A stretch of 64,000 nucleotides of DNA from Viscum album. Taxonomy: Eukaryota; Streptophyta; Magnoliopsida; Santalales; Viscaceae. The position numbers were made by a program, and so were the translations under genes. Shown piece by piece: positions 37,512 through 48,027 of this stretch; positions within the stretch are counted from its first letter, which is position 1, and each line of letters opens with the position of its first letter. The stretch covers positions 533,048,394 through 533,112,393 of the forward strand of contig OY728143.1 of NCBI GenBank assembly GCA_963277665.1, in the 5' to 3' direction. The notes under the pieces were generated by a model. The model did not search any database and was not told where the DNA came from. It saw nothing but the letters and a program-made list of their open reading frames with translations.

Positions 37512-38070
37512 GTAACGCGAAGGTGTGAAACGTTAAGGTTTCTCCGAAGAGATTTAGGGAATATACTGTGATGGGTATTCCAAACGTAACCAAGAGGGTT
37601 ACTCCCTACGTAAGAATGTTATGAATGCATCAAGTTACCTTTGTGTCTTATGATTTCTATGATTTATTCATGATTTGATGAGTTATGTTAACGTGCTTAT
37701 GTTTTATGGGTAAAGTATGATCTCATACTTATGTACATATGTACCCATGTTTCCTTTCCATATTTTTATAACCCATACTGAGTTTTTATGCTCATCCCAA
37801 GTTTTTGAAATGTTTTTCATAGGTCAAGGGAAAGGTACATGATAAGATGATAGAGTCAAGGATGTGTCAAGAAATAATCTATGTTTTTTTTAATGTGTTT
37901 CCATTGATGGGAATGAAGAATACTATCTTTATGTAACCACTTTGTTTATATGTGGAATGTAATGAAAGTTTTATGATCTAATTCTCTAAAACTCTAAACC
38001 CGAAAAGATCCTCAACGTGTAATCTTGTAATTACTCAAGATTAAGTAAGGTTTAAGGCTGGGGCCTTATA

Positions 38071-38075
38071 AAACC
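38071..38075. repeat. Target site duplication of element B, right
   Basis: AAACC follows the right LTR and matches 26510-26514. Confidence 0.9.
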
Positions 38076-38879
38076 CATTATACATATATTTAAAAATATG
38101 ACTATTCCTCTTCATAAAACCGTGATTAATTTTTTTTGTTTAATAAATAATATTAATAGAAATTTTTTTGGTTCATTAATACTCTTTGTTGAAAGTAAGA
38201 CAATATCATTATGAATATAAATTTATTTTAAAAAATAAATCTTAAATTCTAGGTGTTTTACACAAGGTGTGAAAAAAAGGCAATTGCACATGCCATTTTG
38301 ACATTCATCATTCAGTAACACTATAATCATGGTCATTCCCTAGTAAAATATGTTTTAGTGTTTAATATTCAATTTAAAATCACCAAATAACCATCTTCTC
38401 CCTCAAATCCAGAACGTTGTTACGGTAGGGGGTGTTTTTACCCCATAATGAAGAGTCTTGAATGCATTTTGAAGTGGTTTCTTCCTGTTTAAATCGATCT
38501 AAACTCTATCTAGAACCCCTATTTTATTTTTAAGATGCTTTTTTGAATTAAAGTAATTACTATCAATTTTTTCATATTGAGGATCTGTGGATATAAATTG
38601 ACATAAGTGTTGTAATAGTTAAAACCACTATCTTTATTTACCTGATTCCATTTGGATTTAAAATCTAATCCATCAGGATCAAACAAAATTTCATTAGATT
38701 AAAATTATTCATAATATTTAAAAAACAAATCTTCCCTTGATAGATTCTTCATTATGAGAATTCCATTTGTTTTGGTTTGTTATTTTAGCATGGTTTTTTG
38801 ATGTCCAATATATGTATAATTTTGGATAGTCTTCTATCATCATGGTTGTGTTTATTCTGGATTTTGTTGACATTAAATC

Positions 38880-38884
38880 ATATA
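38880..38884. repeat. Target site duplication of element C, left
   Basis: ATATA lies before TGTAAC of the left LTR and is repeated at 50002-50006 after the right LTR. Confidence 0.85.
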
Positions 38885-40776
38885 TGTAACACCCCAAGAT
38901 TTCATAGTGTGTTATTTCTTCAAAATAATTCAATAACTTGCACTACACGCAACACTGAGTACAATTGCACCATGACTTACCAAAAAAAAAGCCATTAAAA
39001 GAGGTCATGAATAGTATTAACTAAATTTTAAACTTTATATAATCCTTAGAATCCATATTATGAGTTTTTTAGTCATAATGCAAGAACAGATTCATTTTCA
39101 GTATTGCACTTTTATCAACTTTTGATAGTGAAACCTTTTTAAATACAATATTTTAAACTTTTTGACTAAATGGAGACATCAAAAAAATTTAAAATGAAAC
39201 ATCCCAAGCTTCCTCGGTACGCTTTCCTTTGAATAAAACAGTAGCGTGTGTTGTACGCAACTTCGAGTTCTAACACACCGTAACCAATCAAACTAGCTGT
39301 TATGAATAGTAATACCTACTTTTTGAAATTATATATATTTTATATTTTAAAATGGACTTCATTTTTGGATTCGGAATATCAAATTTAGCTAAGGTGAAAT
39401 TTTGGTACTTTTCTGATAACTTTCATATTTTGATGAATAGTGAAAATTACTAAATTTTAATTAAAAACAACTTTTTTAATCAAAATAATTAATAGTGATA
39501 AATTATGAATTTGAGTGGTATTAAAGTATATTTAGAATATAGTTTTACTATTTAATATAATGTTGGTCATTGGACATAATTTTACAATTAAACCGAACAT
39601 AAACAAGTGTCAATCTTTTGGTAGTTATTATCTCTTAAAAACACGCTTTTTGTTTTGACAGCGGGAATTAATTTTAAATTAATTTCTGCCACTTCTGTGT
39701 TTTGAATTTATAAAAATGGATTCCATATTTGGAATCAGGATGTTCAAATTGTGTAAATAGGTAACTTTTATTTTTAGACATTTTGAATAATTACTGCGGT
39801 AAATATTTTATTTACCATGGTTAAGGGTAAATCCGGTAAATAAGGGTTAAAAAATAATATTATAATAATACTAAATTACCCTAAAACGTGTCTTAACCCT
39901 ATTGGTTTATAAATGGTCGACCATGGGCATCTTTGGGTCTATTTTGGGACCCCATGGATCCACTTGTAAGTGATAATGACACATTATATTAATAAAGCTA
40001 AAATAAAAATAAAAATGGTATAAGCTTACATCTTTTAGAACAACAATTTTTACATAGGGTTATATATGTTGGATTTTAGATTATAAATATTCATTAGAAA
40101 GATAAAAATATTTCCTAAATAATGATATTTTATTTATAATTTTTAGACATTAAATAATTTATTTTATTTATGACACAGTGATGATGCAGTAATTACTATA
40201 ATAGTGAAAAATTAAAATAATTGATATTATAAATACCCAAATAAATATAATATGAAACTTTTAATGAATTAAACTAATTTTCTAGGCTAATATGATATAT
40301 TAGGATTTATTTAATGGACTTTGTTCGAAGTAATCAATCTGTTATGAGTTTCACAAAAATCAACTATTGAATAGTGTCAAAATTGACATAAAAGAGTTCT
40401 TAAAACAAATATTATATTATTAATTGATATTAAATTCCTAAAAATCTAAGGTTCGGCCAAGAGACTTATATTATGATAGGTTAATCATTAATGGACCACT
40501 TGGGGGTCGCTTGGATGTATATAGTAAGTTTATTAACCATATTATATAAAAATACAAAGAGACATTGTAAAAGTGAAACTAATTAACTTAGAGTTAATAC
40601 TTAAAGATAAGGTTAATATAAGTACCCAAACCTGTCTAAATTCTATTGGATGAGTTGTTTTCGACCTATACCTACCTAATCCTTTTAATAGTCAACTTTG
40701 GAGCCTTTGGAAACCGAATATGAATTTATTATAAATTAATATTTCTAGCTTTTCCAAAGGTGCCCCTCACCCCTCT

Positions 40777-40783
40777 TATAAAA
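40777..40783 (+). promoter_or_regulatory. TATA box of the element C left LTR
   Basis: TATAAAA within CCCTCTTATAAAAGGGCACTC, preceded by AAAGGTGCCCCTCAC. It matches the element B promoter plan. Position in the LTR is about 1.9 kb. Confidence 0.8.
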
Positions 40784-41107
40784 GGGCACTCCTCCTTCTC
40801 ATTTCTTCACACCTTCAAAGCCTTTTGGTTCGGCCAAACTCTGCCCAAATAATCTCCCAACATCCCTCACTACAACCTAGAGGCCTTAGTTTGATCAGAA
40901 AGCCAACCTAAGGAGCCATTTTGATCAAATCAAAAGGAAGAACCCGAAGAAGAGGTAATGATTTCACCACCCTTTTCTAAGTTCATTTCTTCTTCCACTT
41001 ATTCTTCCTTTGTTCTTACCATTCTAAAATAATAACTCCAGTATCTCACATATACTGTGATGTTATTATAAGTATGGTACAACCATATTCAGTATTCTAT
41101 CCACCCT

Positions 41108-41179
41108 TTGAATAACATGTCACCATACGTGCGTACGTACGGCTTACCGTCTCCACGTCGTGGTGTAATTGTTATTCAA
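41108..41179 (+). other. Long hairpin C1, left LTR
   Basis: The left arm 41108-41131 (TTGAATAACATG to CACCATACGTG) pairs with the right arm 41154-41179 (CACGTCGTGGTG to GTTATTCAA) over about 22 bp. The loop is CGTACGTACGG, CT, TACCGTCTC. The repeat in the right LTR is at 47956-48027. Confidence 0.8.
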
Positions 41180-41300
41180 TATAATGTTATTTGGATGGGT
41201 ATAATAATGATGTGTAACTCATGTAAATAATAAATATAACATGTTAATGATTCTGTATATATGATATACCATTCATTTATATATTATTTTAATATCAAAA

Positions 41301-41365
41301 GAATGATATTGTCGCCCGTGCGTACGTACGGACTACCGTCTCCACGAACGCGATGAGATTCATTC
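41301..41365 (+). other. Long hairpin C2, left LTR
   Basis: The left arm 41301-41320 (GAATGATATTGTCGCCCGTG) pairs with the right arm 41343-41365 (CACGAACGCGATGAG to ATTCATTC). The loop is CGTACGTACGG, AC, TACCGTCTC, equal to A2. The repeat in the right LTR is at 48149-48213. Confidence 0.8.
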
Positions 41366-42515
41366 TCCATCGTATCCATTCAAGTATAATTATCATTTTA
41401 TGATTTAAAAATGATGTTTAAGGACTTGATATCATTCTGGATATGAATAAGATACAACAAACATGGCTTATGTAACAAAACATATAAAAGAAAATGAGTA
41501 AGTTAACACCCGAAACGATGATAATTCTAAGATATTATTAATAAATCAATGTTAAAAGATCATATATGATATCATATTAATATATATGATTCTTGTATAA
41601 TTTAATAACAATTATTTCACCATTATACAGGAGGTTAACCTACCCCAACAAAGGAAAAGTACAAGGTAAGGGGTTTTCATCTCACTCCTTATTTCCGTGA
41701 GATTTATGTCATATTGCCACCATCACCTTTTGTGTGGTATATGTACTACCCATAATTATATTCTTTGTGTAATACACTCTAATTTATGTGTATTTACATA
41801 TTCATTGTATGATACCTCTTTCATGGGTTGTATATTTCATAAGTTACCGAATTGGTAAGGGTTATTTCACAATCTCTTCATTATCCGAGGTTGTATATAC
41901 GTAATAATCTACTGGGATCTCTTTATCATCCACATCCATGTTTTCTAAAAAATGTTTTTCAAAACATTTTTACTATTTACAAGAATATGGGTTAAAGTCA
42001 TTTATCCCCTTTTTTGACTTTTTATAAGAGGTTTATAAAGGAATCCTTTCGTCGTTTTCAAAACAATGTCCTTTTTAACCTTTTCGACAGAATTAAGATA
42101 AGAATGTTTTTTTTAACTTATACGGCGGGTGGGGTTATTTTCCGCTGTTATAAATCGTCGAAGATTTCCATACAAGCTTATAAGAATATTTTCAAAGAAA
42201 ATGTTTTATTTTATATGGATCTTAAATGATTTCAAAATAAAAGGAGATACTTCTTTAAAAAGAATTTTGATTTCATCTATGTCAACATCCTTTGATGGAT
42301 TTTAAGATTATTTGAAGTTGATTTATTATGATACAAAACTTCTATATTGTATTGAAGGTTTTGTGATATGTTTGACTGTGGATGTGCTATTTTTATACCA
42401 TTCATAGTTTATGGTGAAATTATTGACATTTCGTATGCTAGTTTTAATACGAATGTTTATGTTATGTTTAAACCTTTTCATATGGGAATGCATTGGACTT
42501 AATAAGTGACGGGTG

Positions 42516-42543
42516 GAGCCCGCTATAGCTCCTCGATGCATCG
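42516..42543 (+). other. Paired motif plus palindrome, element C left LTR
   Basis: GAGC (42516-42519), CCGCTATA, GCTC (42528-42531), then the palindrome CGATGCATCG (42534-42543). The repeat in the right LTR is at 49365-49392. Confidence 0.65.
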
Positions 42544-43154
42544 GTAGGTCTCATGAGACAAACTAGTGTCTTGGCACAAGGCCTTGACAAAATCTTATTT
42601 GTAGTCTTGGCACGAGGCCTTGGCTATGTGGTTATGATAGTCTGGCATTATGCATTCCAACATTATGAAAGTGGTTATTGATTTTTTCATGTGATTATTC
42701 GATTAGTAGAATATCCATGTGAATAAGTAAATGACATTATTTCACTTTACTTTTGCCATTCTATGTCGAAGTTAAAGTTTAAAAAGCTTTTGTTTTAGTA
42801 ATGCAATGCCTTAAATGTTTATTCTTATTTATGAAAGTTTCCGCTATATTGTTATCCTTACTGGGCATTTGAGCTCACCCCTTTTCTATGTTTTATTTTT
42901 CCCAGGATGTGAAGAAGTAAGTTATGAATGACCTGCAGGGATTTTATGAGGGGTTAATAGTGTGGTTTGTGGAAACATTATGTTGTTGTAGTAGTTTTTC
43001 ATTTTATGATGTAATGTAAAACTTATGAATATATCTATTGTTTCCAAGGCTACTAAACCAATCGGTCTTTCGAGATTTGATCTTTCTTGTGATCATGCCA
43101 ATGTTATGTAATTAATGCACCGACTCTGGGTAGCTGGGGTCGGGGCGTTACAGT

Positions 43155-43166
43155 TGGTATCAGAGG
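43155..43166 (+). other. Primer binding site of element C
   Basis: TGGTATCAGAGG lies 2 nt after the GTTACA end of the left LTR. It is the initiator-Met tRNA type, the same as in element A. Confidence 0.85.
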
Positions 43167-43299
43167 AAGTTTAGTACAAACCTTGGAAGCTAGATTTAGA
43201 TAAACTCTGATTAGAGCACATAGACCTAAGATGAACTTTGAGGATTAGTATAGAAGAACTTCCTAGAATTTTGGTATTGTAGAGACTTTGTGAGTTTTC

Positions 43300-43465
43300 T
43301 GAGCAATACATCCCTGTCTGGATACGAGCAGGTAGAGGCGGCTCTGGCACAGATGTACCTAGGGGTAAAACCCGAAAACACCGCTTTGAGCTAGACTCGA
43401 ACGGGAACTGGTGCACGACAACGGGCCTTGCTGCACTCTTGGTTACGACACTCTCGGGGGATATG
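43300..43465 (+). other. GC-rich patch in the element C 5' untranslated region
   Basis: This stretch between primer binding site and gag is far richer in G and C than its surroundings (for example GCAGGTAGAGGCGGCTCTGG). One plus-strand frame reads IRAGRGGSGTDVPRGKTRKH, which resembles the Arg/Gly-rich start of some plant gypsy gags but has no matching start codon. It may be an old gag N-terminus or captured sequence. No similar patch is visible in element A. Confidence 0.35.
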
Positions 43466-43653
43466 CTTAGGATAACTCTCACTTTCTTTACAAATCATTA
43501 TGAAGGGTTTATGAGTATAAACTTCCTCAAAGAAAACATATTTATGATTATGGATTATATCCATAAATAGTTCAATTTATGTTAAGTGTTTTATAAGTAT
43601 GGGATTATGTGTTTTGATTCATAAACTGATCTAGTTTATGCCATGGTATAGAA

Positions 43654-44171
43654 ATGGCGCCCAGTAGAAGGAATGAGAACTCCAGAAATGCACATGATCC
43701 AAAGAGAAGTAAGGATCATATCTTTCATGGTCTTAAGCTAGAATTTATAAGAGAAATAGTCTCCCATATATTATCATCATATGAAGAAATAATATCTTGT
43801 GTTGATAAGATAAGTAAAGAGTTTACTGAGTCCTATGGCTTTGAAGGGAAGCAAGAGAATAAAAGGATGGAAGAGAGAAAAATGGATAAATGGAAGAGGG
43901 AAAAGAAGAATTTTCCCATATGTGGTAACTGTGGAAAGAAACACCCTGAAAATTGCCTGAAAGGAATGGAATTTGTTATAAGTGTGGAGGAAAAGTGCAC
44001 AAAGTACATGACTGCAAGGGTAAGAAAATGGTTTCAAATGTACAATGCTTCATTTGCAAGGAGTTTGGACACTACGTGAACCTATGTCCCAGTCATCAGA
44101 CTATGCCACAAATGATGCTATTGGATAATAATCAAGTTATGATACTACCACAGATGAAGAAGAATGATTAG
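43654..44171 (+). pseudogene. gag: Shortened, frameshifted gag of element C
   Basis: The frame opens at ATG 43654 (MAPSRRNENSRN), 2 nt after a GGTATAG acceptor-like site. After a short N-terminus it jumps to the end of the capsid region: GLKLEFIREIVSHILSSYEE corresponds to [20 protein letters not shown] of element B, so the capsid core is deleted. Then come the knuckles CGNCGKKHPENC, CYKCGGKVHKVHDC and CFICKEFGHYVNLC. The first lies in the opening frame (which ends at 44077-44079). The other two lie in the frame ending at 44171, so a one-base shift occurs near 43965. The middle knuckle has an extra residue before His. The product could at most bind RNA. Confidence 0.75.
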
Positions 44172-44740
44172 AGTTCTTATGTTGATTATGTCAATTGAGT
44201 GTTGTATCAACAATGTACTTGTTATAATAATTATGGAGTATATAAGGATTGTACTGCAGTACTATTTCATTAAGGACTTGAGATTGTGTGGAATAAAGAA
44301 AAGTGACTCAATATCAGGATAAATTTTTGGAAAATATATGGTTGAGAGAATGATAAACCATAATATAGTTCTGATACCGAGGTAGTGATTTTCGAATAAT
44401 ACATGATTATTTTGGAAAAATTATATTGGATATTCTTGACTACCTTGGAACTGATTAATGATTTGTATATTCCATCATTGTTGGGGTTTAAAACATTTTT
44501 GGATTGATGAAGTATATCCAGCATTCAATATGGAATAAGGGAGCATGAATGTAATCAATAAAAAATATGGTAATTCAGGATGTTTCAGTGTATTAAAAGA
44601 ATACACGATGAAGGTATTCATATGCTATTACGGGTTAAAAAGGATCTACATTATGTTTACCCTCCTTATAAAAGTTGTACTGTGAGTTTGGATAGAATTA
44701 TTTTGGATAGTTCTTGTTTGGATTATTTTGGATTGCCATA
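44172..44740. other. Element C internal noncoding region before the SINE
   Basis: No long frame on the plus strand. GAATACACGATGAAGGTATT near 44600 matches element A near 5630. Confidence 0.6.
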
Positions 44741-44857
44741 AAAGGACAACCCGGAGGTCGGGCGGCAACCCGTCGCGTCCGGCAAGGCTGCGAGACTTGA
44801 ACCTGCAACCGAAGGGCGACAAGGGTGTATCACCTACCACTGGCCCACGAGATGTCC
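44741..44857 (-). mobile_element. tRNA-derived SINE (copy 2, inside element C)
   Basis: Read on the minus strand: GGACATCTCGTGGGCCAGTGG, with an A-box-like GGGCCAGTGGTAGG, a B-box-like GGTTCAAGTCT (complement of 44793-44803) and the 3' end GGGTTGTCCTTTT. It is 117 bp, equal to the copy in element A, with roughly three quarters identity. TGGATT occurs on both sides (44730-44735 and 44858-44863) and could be a short target duplication. The copy is much more GC-rich than its surroundings. Confidence 0.75.
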
Positions 44858-45717
44858 TGGATTAAATAATGTAGTTTTTATTAAAAGATCTTTTAAATGA
44901 ATTATAAATTCTTTTATTTTGGAACCCTATACGAATCGTGTAAATAGAATTTTTTTTACATTCTATTATCTTTTAGAGTGAATAATGAGTTTGTGGTAGA
45001 AATTTATTAATGGATAAAACACTAATTATAAAGTAAGTATATCTACTTATGATCTCAGCCAATCTCATAAATAAATTCCTCAATATTAAGAAAAGAAACT
45101 TAGAACAAAAATGTTGTCCTAGATGGTACCTTAAATCATCACTAATTTATGGCTTTGGGATTGTTGGCCTTTTCATAGCCATGTTCTCTACCACTCTCCA
45201 TCAGATAATTGATGGTTAGATTTCTCTTCCATATCCATATTTTCCTACATGGAACCCTAGTATGTGTTATTTTCGGTAATCTTCATACCTTCCACTCTTT
45301 ATTTTAAATAGAGGCCACATTAATTCATTTTTCGATGTGGGATTTCAACTAAGATATTTTGAAACGTCAAAAATGTGTTATCCTAATACCCTATGTTTTG
45401 TTGAACCGATGGTATTTCAAATCATCATAGATTGATGAATTTAAGGACCTCAATTATACACTTGTTTGTGATTGATGACCTCAATCACTACCTATAAATA
45501 TTTACGTTTTTCCTCCGATTATATGTCTCTAATTTCCACCAATGTTCTCCTAATCGAGATCATAATTTGGTGGTGACCCTTTGATTTCTCTTTTCCTCAT
45601 ATTAATACTAAATTTTAGTAACCCAATTTCCGATGTGGGTTTTCCCACAAATATATTTTCTACTTTCAACCTTTTATTTTTGAAGAACAATTTCAAATTG
45701 CGAGGACGCAATTTATT
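44858..45717 (+). other. Element C internal noncoding region after the SINE
   Basis: It contains the block shared with element A (about 45105-45245), including the hairpin CCATCA (45198-45203) with TGATGG (45210-45215). The rest, with GATGTGGGATTTCAACTAAG and GATGTGGGTTTTCCCACAAA, shows no coding frame and no match to element B pol except the short GAGGACGCAATTT tail before the polypurine tract. Confidence 0.55.
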
Positions 45718-45731
45718 GAAGGAGGGGAGAA
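45718..45731 (+). other. Polypurine tract of element C
   Basis: GAAGGAGGGGAGAA ends directly at TGTAAC of the right LTR (45732). Confidence 0.9.
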
Positions 45732-47624
45732 TGTAACACCCCAAGATTTCATAGTGTGTTATTTCTTCAAAATAATTCAATAACTTGCACTACACGCAAC
45801 ACTGAGTTCAATTGCACCATGACTTACCAAAAAAAAAGCCATTAAAAGAGGTCATGAATAGTATTAACTAAATTTTAAACTTTATATAATCCTTAGAATC
45901 CATATTATGAGTTTCTTAGTCATAATGCAAGAACAGATTCATTTTCAGTATTGCACTTTTATCAAATTTTGATAGTGAAACCTTTTTAAATACAATATTT
46001 TAAACTTTTTGACTAAATGGAGACATCAAAAAAATTTAAAATGAAACATCCCAAGCTTCCACGGTACGCTTTCCTTTGAATAAAACAGTAGCGTGTGTTG
46101 TACGCAACTTCGAGTTCTAACACACCGTAACCAATCAAACTAGCTGTTATGAATAGTAATACCTACTTTTTGAAATTATATATATTTTATATTTTAAAAT
46201 GGACTTCATTTTTGGATTCGGAATATCAAATTTAGCCTAAGGTGAAATTTTGGTACTTTTCTGATAACTTTCATATTTTGATGAATAGTGAAAATTACTA
46301 AATTTTAATTAAAAACATCTTTTTTAATCAAAATAATTAATAGTGATAAATTATGAATTTGAGTGGTTTTAAAGTATATTTAGAATATATTTTTACTATT
46401 TAATATAATGTTGGTCATTGGACATAATTTTACAATTAAACCGAACATAAACAAGTGTCAATCTTTTGGTAGTTATTATCTCTTAAAAACACGCTTTTTG
46501 TTTTGACAGCGGGAATTAATTTTAAATTAATTTCTGCCACTTCTGTGTTTTGAATTTAGAAAAATGGATTCCATATTTGGAATCAGGATGTTCAAATTGT
46601 GTAAATAGGTAACTTTTATTTTTAGACATTTTGAATAATTACTGCGGTAAATATTTTATTTTCCATGGTTAAGGGTAAATCCGGTAAATAAGGGTTAAAA
46701 AATAATATTATAATAATACTAAATTACCCTAAAACGTGTCTTAACCCTATTGGTTGATAAATGGTCGACCATGGGCATCTTTGGGTCTATTTTGGGACCC
46801 CATGGATCCACTTGTAAGTGATAATGACACATTATATTAATAAAGCTAAAATAAAAATAAAAATGGTATAAGCTTACATCTTTTAGAACAACAATTTTTA
46901 CATAGGGTTATATATGTTGGATTTTAGATTATAAATATTCATTAGAAAGCTAAAAATATTTCCTACATAATGATATTTTATTTATAATTTTTAGACATTA
47001 AATAATTTATTTTATTTATGACACAATGATGATGCAGTAATTACTATAATAGTGAAAAATTAAAATAATTGATATTATAAATACCCAAATAAATATAATA
47101 TGAAACTTTTAATGAATTAAACTAATTTTCTAGGCTAATATGATATATTAGGATTGATTTAATGGACTTTGTTCGAAGTAATCAATCTGTTATGAGTTTC
47201 ACAAAAATCAACTATTGAATAGTGTCAAAATTGACATAAAAGAGTTCTTAAAACAAATATTATATTATTAATTGATATTAAATTCCTAAAAATCTAAGGT
47301 TCGGCCAAGAGACTTATATTATGATAGGTTAATCATTAATGGACCACTTGGGGGTCTCTTGGATGTATATAGTAAGTTTATTAACCATATTATATAAAAA
47401 TACAAAGAGACATTGTAAAAGTGAAACTAATTAACTTAGAGTTAATACTTAAAGATAAGGTTAATATAAGTACCCAAACCTGTCTAAATTCTATTGGATG
47501 AGTTGTTTTCGACCTATACCTACCTAATCCTTTGAATAGTCAACTTTGGAGCCTTTGGAAACCGAATATGAATTTATTATAAATTAATATTTCTAGCATT
47601 TCCAAAGGTGCCCCTCACCCCTCT

Positions 47625-47631
47625 TATAAAA
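47625..47631 (+). promoter_or_regulatory. TATA box of the element C right LTR
   Basis: TATAAAA within CTCTTATAAAAGGGCACTCC, as in the left LTR. From here transcription would read out into the flanking 7.4-kb unit. Confidence 0.75.
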
Positions 47632-47955
47632 GGGCACTCCTCCTTCTCATTTCTTCACACCTTCAAAGCCTTTTGGTTCGGCCAAACTCTGCCCAAATAA
47701 TCTCCCAACATCCCTCACTACAACCTAGAGGCCTTAGCTTGATCAGAAAGCCAACCTAAGGAGCCCTTTTGATCAAATCAAAAGGAAGAACCCGAAGAAG
47801 AGGTAATGATTTCACCACCCTTTTCTAAGTTCATTTCTTCTTCCACTTATTCTTCCTTTGTTCTTACCATTCTAAAATAATAACTCCAGTATCTCACATA
47901 TACTGTGATTTTATTATAAGTATGGTACAACCATATTCAGTATTCTATCCACCCT

Positions 47956-48027
47956 TTGAATAACATGTCACCATACGTGCGTACGTACGGCTTACCGTCT
48001 CCACGTCGTGGTGTAATTGTTATTCAA
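47956..48027 (+). other. Long hairpin C1, right LTR
   Basis: Arms 47956-47979 and 48002-48027, unchanged from the left LTR. Confidence 0.8.

Larger units (their letters stand above)
26515..38070 (+). mobile_element. Element B: full-length Tekay-type chromovirus (Ty3/gypsy), defective
   Basis: The 11,556-bp element has a 3561-bp left LTR, a primer binding site, gag and pol in one reading frame, a polypurine tract, a 3330-bp right LTR and a 5-bp target duplication. LTR ends are TGTAAC and CTTATA. Domain order with integrase after RNase H and a C-terminal chromodomain identifies a chromovirus, and the RT and chromodomain motifs fit the Tekay/Del clade. The polyprotein has one frameshift and seven premature stops, so the copy is dead. 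The LTRs differ at several percent of sites by eye, which makes this insertion older than element C. Confidence 0.95.
34741..38070 (+). repeat. Element B right LTR with a 231-bp internal deletion
   Basis: It runs from TGTAACATCC to GGGGCCTTATA and is followed by the target duplication. It aligns with the left LTR throughout except for a deletion at 36681-36685, where the two TCCAT pentamers that lie 231 bp apart in the left LTR are merged into one. The lost segment holds the long hairpin. TATA box at 36162-36168, donor-like AAAG/GTAATT at 36337/36338, and paired motif with palindrome at 37483-37511 remain. Confidence 0.95.
40955..42905 (+). other. Candidate leader introns in the element C left LTR
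   Basis: Donor-like AGAG/GTAATG at 40954/40955, acceptor-like CCATTATACAG/GAGG at 41630/41631, donor-like ACAAG/GTAAGG at 41665/41666, and acceptor-like TTTTTCCCAG/GATG at 42905/42906 with ACTGGGCATTTGAG upstream. They predict an intron, a 35-nt exon and a second intron. Inference only. Confidence 0.4.
38885..43152 (+). repeat. Element C left LTR
   Basis: It starts TGTAACACCCC and ends GGGGCGTTACA, with 6-bp inverted ends TGTAAC/GTTACA. It contains a TATA box at 40777, TTCGGCCAAACTCTGCCC, a donor-like GAAGAG/GTAATG at 40954/40955, two long hairpins (41108-41179 and 41301-41365), a 35-nt candidate exon (41631-41665), a paired motif with palindrome (42516-42543), and TTTTTCCCAG ending at 42905. 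A short direct repeat, GTCTTGGCAC(A/G)AGGCCTTG, occurs twice about 35 bp apart near 42569 and 42604. Confidence 0.95.

Noticed and set aside
42326..42541. 71-aa minus-strand frame identical at 49175-49390
   Set aside because: Same LTR position in the two nearly identical element C LTRs; it overlaps the paired motif and has no independent support.
43171..43482. 103-aa minus-strand frame in the GC-rich patch of element C
   Set aside because: Longest minus frame there, but it is antisense to the leader, has no recognisable domain and is explained by low stop density in GC-rich sequence.
44760..44860. A minus-strand tRNA gene
   Set aside because: A- and B-box-like elements exist but no cloverleaf can be formed, and a same-length copy with the same non-tRNA tail occurs at 5861-5977; a SINE explains it better.
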